Part shown: positions 41,301 to 46,843 of the stretch, piece after piece
Layout of the letters: every line of letters starts with the position of its first letter
How positions within the stretch are numbered: position 1 is the stretch's first letter
IMG/VR virus record: IMGVR_UViG_3300032053_000045
Location: 1 to 64,000 of that record
From: a virus
Direction: 5' to 3' (one strand)
DNA: 64,000 nucleotides
Made by a program: the position numbers and the translations under genes
Notes under the pieces: model-generated
Seen by the model: only the letters and a program-made list of their open reading frames with translations
Databases searched by the model: none
What the model was told of the DNA's origin: nothing

Positions 41301-44300
41301 TAGTCCTGGTCATATGAGAAGTAAAGATAGTTATCAAAAACTTATTCTAAGAAATAAAGGATTCATTCCTTTAAGATTTTCTGAAGAATATTTTTATTCA
41401 AACAAACATTTAGTTATAGAAGAAATTAAAAAAGTTATTCGAGACAATACCGAGGCAACCTGAGAAATCAGAGAGTCCGTAGAGACTACACGTAAGAATC
41501 CTATCTAATCACATAGGAAAAAGATATAGTCCGAACTCTATAGTGATATAGAGAGATAAATAGAAATATTTACCCGCCTCGAAAGAGGTTATAAAGTAAC
41601 AAATTTGTGCCCTCGCCATCAGTGCCGAGTTACAAGAGGATAAATTGTTGTCCTCTAAAAATTGTATTAAAACGGTGAAACGCTTCGAGAATATATGTTA
41701 TAATTAATAGGGGCTAAGATTGACCTCATGAATCAATCGACGGTTGCCCTAACAACCAAGCCCTTCTTTACCTTAGGGGGTATGAAATGAAGAATGATAA
41801 GATTCAATGTCCAATTTGTAAAAATTGGTATCATAATTTGACAGGAAAACATTTGCAAAAACATGGTTATAATTCAGTAAAACAGTTTTTATTAGATTAT
41901 CCTAATTCTAAAACAATATCTAATAGAGTATCAAAAATTCTTTCAAAACATTGGCATAAGAAATTAAAACCAATGCGTAAAGAAATAGGTAGAAAATCTA
42001 GTGAGACTAAAAAAGAAAGATTTAAACTAGGTTTATTGGAACCTTGGAATAAAGGATTAACTAAAGAGACTGATAAAAGAATTAAGAAAAATGGTGAAAG
42101 TGTTTCTAATACATGGAAAAGAAAATCAAAAAGGGAAAAGAAAAAATATGGAAAAGTCGTCAGCAAAAGATTAAAAGGTAGAAGTTGGAAAGATCTTTGG
42201 GGTGAAGAACAAGCAGAAATAAGAAGTGAAAAACAAAGTAAGAGGTTGAAAGGAAAAGGTAGTCCTTTTTATAAAGATGGAAGATGTTCAGATAAATTAA
42301 ATTATATTAATGATTACGGACCAAATTGGCCAAAGATAAGAAAGGCTATTTATAAAAGAGATAATTGGACTTGTCAAGAATGTTTGGCAAAAGATAGAAA
42401 AGTACTTTGTCATCACATAATAGATTATTTTGATTTTCCGGTAGAAAAAAGAAAAGAATTTGCTCACCATGGATTGAATTTAATTACATTATGTTTTTCT
42501 TGTCATTCAAAATTAATTAACAAAAAGATTCTTAAAGTCAATACCGTGAGGTATTTAGAGATTACAAAATCTAAGTATCTTGTAACGACTACGTATTCAA
42601 AGGCAACTTTGAGTGCTACGTACAACATGCTAAAAAGCATGATGATATAGTCTAAACTGTAGACATAATTCATAAACTGCAGAGATAAGAAGAAATTCTT
42701 ATTCGCTTATTTCAGAATTAGGTTTTCTAAATAAGTTATTAAAGTAATAAATTGGCAATTTTGCCGATTGTGCCAGTTGTCAGAGATGACATGGCCAAAG
42801 CGTTCGCGCTGGCAGAAGAAGATGTGTTCGAATTGATGAGCACCTTTTGAGAGAAATCTCAATCGAAAATTCTACTATATCGGTGGAACTCTTTGTAATC
42901 TATTTGAAATCTATGATATAATATAACTATGGGGCTAAGTTTGAATTAATTACTCAAACGAGGTTGCCTGAACAACCAAGCCCCGTTACTTTTCAGGAGG
43001 TAAATATATGGTTTTTCCAAAAGGAAAAAAGTTTCCAAAATCTGGTATTGAAAAATTAAAAAAGACTTTCAAAAAACGTAAAGAATTAAAATTACACATA
43101 GGAACGAAGAAGATCAATGAAAAAAAGATTAATTATTGTTTAAATTGTGACAAAGAAATAATCGTTTCTGTAAATGGGTGTAATAAGGATAAGAAATTTT
43201 GTTCTTCAAGCTGCGCTTCTTCTTACAATAATAAAATTAGATGGAGCGATAATGAAAAGAAACAAAATTGGATAAGAAAAATCAATGAGACAAGAAAAAA
43301 TAATAATAGTTATCATACTGGAAGTTTAAAAGCAATTCAAACCAGAAGACAAAATAATAATTTATATAGTTGGAACACAGGTTTAACAAAAGAAACTGAT
43401 GAACGTTTGAAAAAAGCTAGTGAAAAACAAAGTAAAGATAGGAAAGGAGTTTCTTGGGTAGATCGCTTTGGAGATGAAACAGCAAAAGATATGAAAAGAC
43501 AAGCTAGACAGAGATTGACAGGTATGATTATCGACGGAAAATTAGAATTAAATTATGGTTTAGAATGGATAAAAATCCGAAAAGAAATTTTAATTAGAGA
43601 TAATTACACTTGTTGTGTTTGTAATGTTGAAAAAGCTGAAAAAGTTCATCACATTGTTCCATATAGAATTATTAAAAAACATGAGAAATTTTTATTAGTA
43701 TCAGTTTGTAAAAAATGTCATTTAAAAATAGAACCAAAGAATATACCGACGGAAGAGATTACCTTTGAATCGTATATAAATTATTATATAAATAAAGGTG
43801 GAAAACTCCCGCTAGAGACTACACGTAGAACCCCTATAACGGGTGATGATATAGTCCGAACCTCAGATATAAAATAAAACTGAGGAGTTATCTAGAAATA
43901 AGATAACCTCTTAAGAAATTAAGAAGTAACAAAATTGTTATCAATGGTAACACGGCTGGTGCTTTTGCGGCTAACGACCCTAAGTTTGCATGGATATGAA
44001 AAATATTTAGTGCCTTACAAGAGAAATCTTGTATAGAAAATTCAGAGAATTGCTGGAAGATCCTAAGAGCTTGTTTAACTACAAAGTAGATTCTGTAAAA
44101 TGAATCAAGCTTGATAGTTTGAAAATAAACAAGATTGGATAATCAGCAGGGGAGCCCGAAAGGGAACCTTCAGAGACTATGTACTGAACTTCCTGAAAAA
44201 GGAAGATGATATAGTCCGTACTTTAGGGAAACTTAAAGAGTTCTGTTTAATAAAACAGAGAATAACACAATAGTCAATGGTATTCGGATTTCAGGAACTG

Positions 44301-46121
44301 GTACAGATGTCAATGCTAGCTCGGCTGCACTTACGCTCGCGAACATCTCGACTTCAATTCAAAATTTGGGCGTCTACGGACGCGACAAATCAGAATTGCT
44401 GCTCGTCGTTTCGTTGAGAGAAGAAAGCAGACTGCGTCAGCTACTTGGTATCAATCTGGCGGTCAACGCACTTGGCCTTACCGGTACGGCACTTCCGGGA
44501 GAGATCGGTAAAGTCTGGGGGGTTCCTGTAGTTGCTACAAACCTCTTACCTACGACTCTTGCCCCGGGAACCTTGTCTGTGGCCCTGATGATCAACAGAA
44601 ATTGTGCAGTTATTGGTGGAAAAATTCGCCAATGTAAAAACTCGTAAATTCGGTGGAACTCCTGCAAAGGACAATACCGAGCCAAGCTTAATAGAGAAAC
44701 TCTCGAAATAGAATTTTTTTATTATGAAGGTGTAACGACTATACACGAGTCTTCTTTAGAAAAAAGAATGAAGATATAGTCTGAGCTGAATAGTAATATT
44801 CAGATGTAGACAGAAATGATCTACATTTGGAAGATAAATTCTTCCAAGATAACAGTCTGGATAGAAGGATCTTCACAATCAAGTCCTCAAATACATCTGG
44901 GGTCTTATAAAAAACTTCGAGAATTGCTGGAAGCCTTTAGAGCTTGTTTAACTACAAAGTAACTTCTCAAATGAAGTAAACTTGAATGTTCTAAAAATAA
45001 ACAAGATTAGGTAATCAGCAGCCGAGCCCGTGAGGGAAGGTTCAGAGACTATGCACGAAGCATTTGTTAAAAATAGATGATGATATAGTCCGATCCTTGT
45101 TGAAAAACAAGCAAATTTTATTATGGGTCTAAGTTGAGAATAATTAACTCCATGTATAAAATTTTGGAATTAAAAATATGCAGATGAGATTTTGATTAGG
45201 TCCGATCAGTTAAAACATAATAGCTGCTTCATAAAGAAATTTATGAATGGGACTTGGCTAATTCGGTGAAACTCCAGAAGTGGAAAACACCGAGCTAAAT
45301 TGAGAAGAGAGTTTCTCTCTCATAAATGTGTAACGACTATATACCAGGCATCCTAAAAGGATGAAGAGATAGTCTGATCTACAAATATAACCAAATGAAA
45401 TTGTAGAGTTGGTAATTCTTATACTTCGTCAATATAAGACAATCCAACACTCAGAAATGAGTTAACAAAATGTACTTGTCGTCGCGTCCGAAAGGATTAT
45501 GAAAAATTAGTCCGTTTAGATAGAAATATCTAAATAAAATAATCTCGAAAATTGCTGGAAGGTCATGAGAGTCAAACAAGCTACAAAATGAATCCTTAAA
45601 TGGATTGAGTTCGAATGCTTTAAAAATTGTTTGAATTTGATAATCAGCAGCCGAGCCCGAAAGGGAAGGTTCAACGACTACGCCCGAGACATCTCTAAAT
45701 GAGATGATGATATAGTCTGATCTTATGGGAAACCTTAAGAGTTGACAGGAAATGTTTCTTGTCAGAATAACACAAATGTGGTTTCGCTATGCAATACGCC
45801 GACGCCTCGGTTCGGATTATTAATATAAATAGTTCCATTTAAGAGTAATCTTAAATTGCAAACTCAGAGAATTGCTGGAAGGTCCTTAGAGCTTGTTTAA
45901 CTACAACATAATCTATGTTATAATAGATAAGTGTGAATGTTTGAAAATAAACAAGATTGGATAATCAGCAGCCGAGCCCGAAAGGGAAGGTTCAGAGACT
46001 ATGTACTGAGTTTCCTCGAGAGAGGAAAATGATATAGTCCGATCTCATAGGAAACTATGAGAGTTGTAGAGAGAATATTTAAAAATATTTCATCTGCAGA
46101 ATAACACAAATGTATTAATAT
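38352..46121 (+). CDS. Major capsid protein gene, 17 exons interrupted by 16 group I introns
   Basis: Exons: 38352-38365, 38592-38602, 38831-38883, 39111-39123, 39368-39385, 39657-39684, 39947-39989, 40249-40340, 41608-41641, 42755-42827, 43938-43991, 44274-44617, 44860-44887, 45181-45210, 45473-45497, 45779-45817, 46103-46121. Joined they give 918 nt and 305 residues without a stop. Start MRTSFEKALNTVAGTGGDTL, then PTQVYRFPKLSAGSNVYYVG, KKLMVALAISAELQEDA and RDDMAKAFALAEEDVFINGN, ending ADASVRIINIAP. This is the pattern of HK97-fold major capsid proteins. Position after the protease-scaffold agrees. AAGGAGG lies upstream of the ATG. Exons are far more GC-rich than introns (36 of 60 bases at 44461-44520). 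The frame is preserved across all 16 junctions in phases 0, 1 and 2. Junctions 12, 13 and 16 rest more on frame than on P1 pairing. Confidence 0.93.
38366..38591 (+). ncRNA. Group I intron 1 of the MCP gene (226 nt)
   Basis: P1 pairs exon end CATCATT with GGGTGATG. Core of the CGG/CCG type: TATATCGGAGG (P) with TTCCGAGG (Q), R GTAGAGACTATAC (38462-38474), S GATATAGTCC (38500-38509). The 3' end is GTAATAGAATG. It shares a long identical tract around 38433-38463 with intron 3. No ORF. Confidence 0.92.
38603..38830 (+). ncRNA. Group I intron 2 of the MCP gene (228 nt)
   Basis: P1 pairs AAAAGCTT with GGAGCTTTT, 8 pairs including the U-G at the splice site. GCTGG/CAGC core: TATATGCTGG (P) with AATCAGCAG (38662-38670), R CAGAGACTATAC (38697-38708), S GATATAGTCC (38746-38755). 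Ends GTAACACGAAG. No ORF. Confidence 0.92.
38884..39110 (+). ncRNA. Group I intron 3 of the MCP gene (227 nt)
   Basis: P1 pairs GCGGAT with GTCCGC. CGG/CCG core: AAATCGGTGAAC with AATACCGAGG (38941-38950), R CGTAACGACTATAC, S GATATAGTCT (39015-39024). Ends GTAATAGAATG. Its middle is nearly identical to intron 1. Confidence 0.92.
39124..39367 (+). ncRNA. Group I intron 4 of the MCP gene (244 nt)
   Basis: P1 pairs ATTCCGT with GCGGAAT. CGG/CCG core: TAATTCGGTAAA with CAATACCGAG (39190-39199), R GTAGAGACTATA region 39229-39240, S GATATAGTCC (39271-39280). Ends GTAATAAAATG. No ORF. Confidence 0.92.
39386..39656 (+). ncRNA. Group I intron 5 of the MCP gene (271 nt)
   Basis: P1 pairs TCGT with GCGA. 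GCTGG/CAGC core: AAATTGCTGGA with AATCAGCAG (39526-39534), R TTCAGAGACTA (39554-39564), S GATATAGTCC (39590-39599). Ends GTAACACAATTG. Its 5' part (TGCGACTTTGAGTAGA) is the same as in intron 6. Confidence 0.92.
39685..39946 (+). ncRNA. Group I intron 6 of the MCP gene (262 nt)
   Basis: P1 pairs TCGT with GCGA as in intron 5. GCTGG/CAGC core: AATTGCTGGA with AATCAGCAG (39803-39811), R TTCAGAGACTA (39836-39846), S GATATAGTCC (39872-39881). Ends ATAACAGAAATG. Close relative of intron 5, only 28 exon bases away. Confidence 0.92.
39990..40248 (+). ncRNA. Group I intron 7 of the MCP gene (259 nt)
   Basis: P1 uses the guide GCAGCC against exon GGT with the first intron bases TG extending the pairing. 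CGG/CCG core: TATATCGGGGG with CAATCCCGACGG, R CTAGAGACTACAC (40123-40135), S GATATAGTCC (40160-40169). Ends GTAATAGATTG. The 3' domain matches intron 1 and intron 3. Confidence 0.9.
40420..40425 (+). promoter_or_regulatory. Extended -10 promoter inside intron 8
   Basis: TGATATAAT gives an extended -10 (TATAAT at 40420-40425). No good -35 box. The start would fall close to the G run of the RNA element at 40434. Confidence 0.6.
40434..40487 (+). ncRNA. Three-way-junction RNA element (copy 2, intron 8)
   Basis: Closing stem GGGGCT (40434-40439) with AGCCCC (40482-40487); hairpin 2 GAAGAG/CTCTTC (40442-40447 with 40457-40462); hairpin 3 GGTG/CACC (40466-40469 with 40477-40480). Stem bases differ from the other copies but pairing is kept. 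Confidence 0.78.
40514..41463 (+). pseudogene. Frameshifted homing endonuclease of intron 8 (zinc finger plus Vsr-like domain)
   Basis: The first frame (40514-41107) has CLYCDN...CQECKDKK, CKICGYKSTQLFWHIKKHHK and NUMOD3-like ISWNLGLTSETD and IWNKGLTIEDQ units. It stops at TAG in AAAAATTTAG. The -1 frame continues from 41101 to TGA at 41463 with NLALDPHYYDLDFGEPSNL, then CVYVDGTYWHSPGHM and KLILRNKGFIPLRFSEEYF. This is very close to the Vsr endonuclease signature (VDGxxWH...H, then G-x3-LRF). One missing A in the run at 41097-41102 explains the break. It could be decay, a sequencing error or a programmed shift. The C-terminal codons overlap the intron Q string. Confidence 0.75.
41699..41704 (+). 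promoter_or_regulatory. Extended -10 promoter inside intron 9
   Basis: TGTTATAAT with TATAAT at 41699-41704, six bases before GGGGCTAAG. The string ATATATGTTATAAT is the same as at the GHKL gene promoter (4581-4594). Confidence 0.6.
41710..41764 (+). ncRNA. Three-way-junction RNA element (copy 3, intron 9)
   Basis: Closing stem GGGGCT (41710-41715) with AGCCCT (41759-41764); hairpin 2 GATTGA/TCAATC (41718-41723 with 41733-41738); hairpin 3 GGTTG/CAACC (41742-41746 with 41753-41757). Confidence 0.78.
41787..42650 (+). CDS. HNH homing endonuclease of intron 9
   Basis: A 287-residue protein. It begins CPICKNWYHNLTGKHLQKHG, a finger like MucR/ROS-type ones, and then NUMOD3-like EPWNKGLTKETDKRIKKNGE. 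The HNH domain is NWPKIRKAIYKRDNWTCQEC, KVLCHHIIDYF, LNLITLCFSCH. The last ~30 residues are encoded by intron core sequence (R string included) and the TAG lies within S. AGGGGGTATGAA precedes the ATG. Expected to cut an intronless MCP allele near the intron 9 site. Confidence 0.9.
   Translation: MKNDKIQCPICKNWYHNLTGKHLQKHGYNSVKQFLLDYPNSKTISNRVSKILSKHWHKKLKPMRKEIGRKSSETKKERFKLGLLEPWNKGLTKETDKRIKKNGESVSNTWKRKSKREKKKYGKVVSKRLKGRSWKDLWGEEQAEIRSEKQSKRLKGKGSPFYKDGRCSDKLNYINDYGPNWPKIRKAIYKRDNWTCQECLAKDRKVLCHHIIDYFDFPVEKRKEFAHHGLNLITLCFSCHSKLINKKILKVNTVRYLEITKSKYLVTTTYSKATLSATYNMLKSMMI
42917..42922 (+). promoter_or_regulatory. Extended -10 promoter inside intron 10
   Basis: TGATATAAT with TATAAT at 42917-42922; a TTGTAA 18 bases upstream is a weak -35. 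The string CTATGATATAATATAACTAT is identical to that in intron 8. Confidence 0.62.
42931..42984 (+). ncRNA. Three-way-junction RNA element (copy 4, intron 10)
   Basis: Closing stem GGGGCT (42931-42936) with AGCCCC (42979-42984); hairpin 2 GTTTGA/TCAAAC (42939-42944 with 42954-42959); hairpin 3 GGTTG/CAACC (42962-42966 with 42973-42977). Confidence 0.8.
43008..43877 (+). CDS. HNH homing endonuclease of intron 10
   Basis: A 289-residue protein. A C2-C2 knuckle (YCLNCDKEI...KKFCSSSCASSYN), NUMOD3-like SWNTGLTKETDERLKKASEK and the HNH domain: EWIKIRKEILIRDNYTCCVC, KVHHIVPYRII, LVSVCKKCHLK. The C-terminal ~40 residues (GGKLPLETTRRTPITGDDIV) read through the intron Q, R and S strings, so nuclease tail and ribozyme core share bases. 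AGGAGGTAAATAT precedes the ATG. Confidence 0.9.
   Translation: MVFPKGKKFPKSGIEKLKKTFKKRKELKLHIGTKKINEKKINYCLNCDKEIIVSVNGCNKDKKFCSSSCASSYNNKIRWSDNEKKQNWIRKINETRKNNNSYHTGSLKAIQTRRQNNNLYSWNTGLTKETDERLKKASEKQSKDRKGVSWVDRFGDETAKDMKRQARQRLTGMIIDGKLELNYGLEWIKIRKEILIRDNYTCCVCNVEKAEKVHHIVPYRIIKKHEKFLLVSVCKKCHLKIEPKNIPTEEITFESYINYYINKGGKLPLETTRRTPITGDDIVRTSDIK
43992..44273 (+). ncRNA. Group I intron 11 of the MCP gene (282 nt)
   Basis: P1 pairs GCAT with GTGC. GCTGG/CAGC core: AATTGCTGGA (44048-44057) with AATCAGCAG (44141-44149), R TTCAGAGACTAT (44169-44180), S GATATAGTCC (44208-44217). Ends ATAACACAATAG. Much of it is repeated in introns 13 and 16. Confidence 0.9.
44618..44859 (+). ncRNA. Group I intron 12 of the MCP gene (242 nt)
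   Basis: P1 pairs ATTGGT with GCCAAT. CGG/CCG core: AAATTCGGTGGA with CAATACCGAG, R GTAACGACTATAC (44732-44744), S GATATAGTCT (44773-44782). The 3' site is placed after ATAACAGTCTG (44859) by frame and by the ATAACA-N4-G pattern. Confidence 0.85.
44888..45180 (+). ncRNA. Group I intron 13 of the MCP gene (293 nt)
   Basis: P1 pairs AAGTCCT with GGGTCTT (one mismatch). GCTGG/CAGC core: AATTGCTGG (44922-44930) with AATCAGCAG (45013-45021), R TTCAGAGACTATG (45041-45053), S GATATAGTCC (45082-45091). The 3' end (AAAAATATG) lacks the usual GTAACA box, and a remnant of the RNA element lies just upstream. The 3' site rests on frame. Confidence 0.8.
45125..45154 (+). ncRNA. Remnant of the three-way-junction RNA element in intron 13
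   Basis: GGGTCTAAG (45125-45133) followed by GTTGAGAATAATTAACTC resembles the start and hairpin 2 of the complete copies, and TTATTAT precedes it where the -10 box would be. The rest and any ORF are missing. Confidence 0.45.
45211..45472 (+). ncRNA. Group I intron 14 of the MCP gene (262 nt)
   Basis: P1 pairs CAGT with GCTG. CGG/CCG core: AATTCGGTGAA (45260-45270) with ACACCGAG, R GTAACGACTAT (45330-45340), S GAGATAGTCT (45366-45375; one base off the usual string). Ends GTTAACAAAATG. Confidence 0.88.
45498..45778 (+). ncRNA. Group I intron 15 of the MCP gene (281 nt)
   Basis: P1 pairs exon GGAT plus the first intron T with AGTCC. GCTGG/CAGC core: AATTGCTGGA (45550-45559) with AATCAGCAG (45642-45650), R TTCAACGACTA (45670-45680), S GATATAGTCT (45709-45718). 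Ends ATAACACAAATG. Confidence 0.9.
45818..46102 (+). ncRNA. Group I intron 16 of the MCP gene (285 nt)
   Basis: P1 is weaker (GGAT against GTTCC with one bulge). GCTGG/CAGC core: AATTGCTGGA (45870-45879) with AATCAGCAG (45963-45971), R TTCAGAGACTATG (45991-46003), S GATATAGTCC (46031-46040). Ends ATAACACAAATG. The first bases TATTAATAT are repeated at the start of exon 17. Confidence 0.88.
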
Positions 46122-46291
46122 CGCACCTTAGTTGTAAGACGATATTTCAGTTGAATATATCAACGGCAATGATGGAGGGGGTGCTTCAGACTAACCTCTA
46201 AAGTCCCCTCCTCTTGCAAAAGAAAATGATTTCAAAAAATAAATTTTAATTTAAAAGCTTCAGTGAAGCTGAAGTATAAGGAGGAAAAGAA
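46122..46291 (+). other. 170-base gap after the MCP gene
   Basis: It holds the hairpin listed next and AAGCTTCAGTGAAGCTGAAG (near 46256-46275), which forms a small CTTCAG/CTGAAG hairpin just upstream of the GGAGG of the gene at 46292. No frame is seen. Confidence 0.5.
46174..46211 (+). terminator. Hairpin after the MCP gene
   Basis: GGAGGGG (46174-46180) pairs with CCCCTCC (46205-46211) across a 24-base loop. No T run follows, so it may stabilise the MCP mRNA or slow polymerase rather than end transcription. Confidence 0.5.
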
Positions 46292-46624
46292 ATGAAGTTT
46301 AAATTGTCAGAATCCGTTTCCCTGAATTGGAACCGGAGAGATGGAAAAGATACTGTTGATGCATACGAAATTAGGGCTGGTGTTTTTTCAGTCGATCTTC
46401 CTAAAGATGTTTCTGAGTATATGTTAGATTATTATAAAGATAAAATTCTGGACATCGACGATAAAAAAGAGGAAGTAAAACCGGTTGAAGAAGTAATTAA
46501 AGAAGTCAAAGCTCAAAGTGCAGAAAAAACAAAGAAATTTGAAGAGGAAAAAGCCGAGGAAGAGAAGCAGAAATCTAAACCTACACCCGGGTTATCTTTG
46601 GCTGACCTCGCTAAAAACGCTTGA
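46292..46624 (+). CDS. Small head-region protein, 110 aa
   Basis: AAGGAGG lies upstream of the ATG. The first 55 residues look folded (VSLNWNRRDGKDTVDAYEIR; VFSVDLPKDVSEYMLDYYKD). The rest is a charged helix (EEVIKEVKAQSAEKTKKFEE) with a short C-terminal LSLADLAKNA. Position after the MCP suits a head-completion or decoration protein. No family recognised. Confidence 0.6.
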   Translation: MKFKLSESVSLNWNRRDGKDTVDAYEIRAGVFSVDLPKDVSEYMLDYYKDKILDIDDKKEEVKPVEEVIKEVKAQSAEKTKKFEEEKAEEEKQKSKPTPGLSLADLAKNA

Positions 46625-46843
46625 TAATATAGGTTAGATATGCCCTCCGAAGCCTTAGATTAAAATTTGTTTATCTTATAGCTAAAACATCACTTTCGCG
46701 TGTAGTCTGGTCACCTCAGAGGTGTGTTAATCCCAAAGACATAGAGATATATGTATTTCTTGTGAAAACATCTCTGGGGTCATCAGAGGTGTCGACTGTA
46801 GTGCTTGGTACTTCATCATTAAAAATTATTAATCAATTCAAAA
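46625..46843. other. 219-base non-coding gap with repeats
   Basis: It contains the palindrome CACCTCAGAGGTG (near 46710-46723), an imperfect copy GGTCATCAGAGGTG further on, and complementary AGAGAT/ATCTCT segments between them. No frame, tRNA or group I string is visible. It may be a structured leader for the MuF-like gene, which itself has no clear ribosome site. Confidence 0.4.

Larger units (their letters stand above)
40341..41607 (+). ncRNA. Group I intron 8 of the MCP gene (1267 nt) with endonuclease cassette
   Basis: Same guide (TGCAGCCACTT) as intron 7. CGG/CCG core: TATATCGGTG (40391-40400) with AATACCGAGG (41446-41455), R GTAGAGACTACAC (41479-41491), S GATATAGTCC (41523-41532). Ends GTAACAAATTTG. 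The insert between P and Q carries a promoter, the RNA element and a frameshifted endonuclease gene. Confidence 0.92.
41642..42754 (+). ncRNA. Group I intron 9 of the MCP gene (1113 nt) with HNH cassette
   Basis: P1 pairs AGAGGAT with GTCCTCT. CGG/CCG core: AACGGTGAAA (41671-41680) with CAATACCGTGAGG near 42540, R GTAACGACTACG (42582-42593), S GATATAGTCT (42644-42653). Ends GTAATAAATTG. R and S are farther apart than in the other introns. Confidence 0.9.
42828..43937 (+). ncRNA. Group I intron 10 of the MCP gene (1110 nt) with HNH cassette
   Basis: P1 pairs GTGT with GCAC. CGG/CCG core: CTATATCGGTGG (42875-42886) with TACCGACGG near 43745, R CTAGAGACTACAC (43812-43824), S GATATAGTCC (43848-43857). 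Ends GTAACAAAATTG. Confidence 0.9.

Noticed and set aside
28069-42984. HEARO/omega-RNA identity for the three-way-junction element
   Set aside because: Those RNAs are longer and accompany IsrB/IscB-type proteins. This element is about 55 nt and precedes ordinary homing endonucleases.
44366-44647. Separate 93-residue gene starting with TTG
   Set aside because: It is the middle of MCP exon 12, read on into intron 12. The same frame extends upstream to 44274, and there is no ribosome site.
38366-46102. Group II introns or inteins as the interrupting elements
   Set aside because: No GTGYG start, domain V or reverse transcriptase is visible, and the interruptions contain stops in all frames. The R/S strings and terminal G are those of group I introns.
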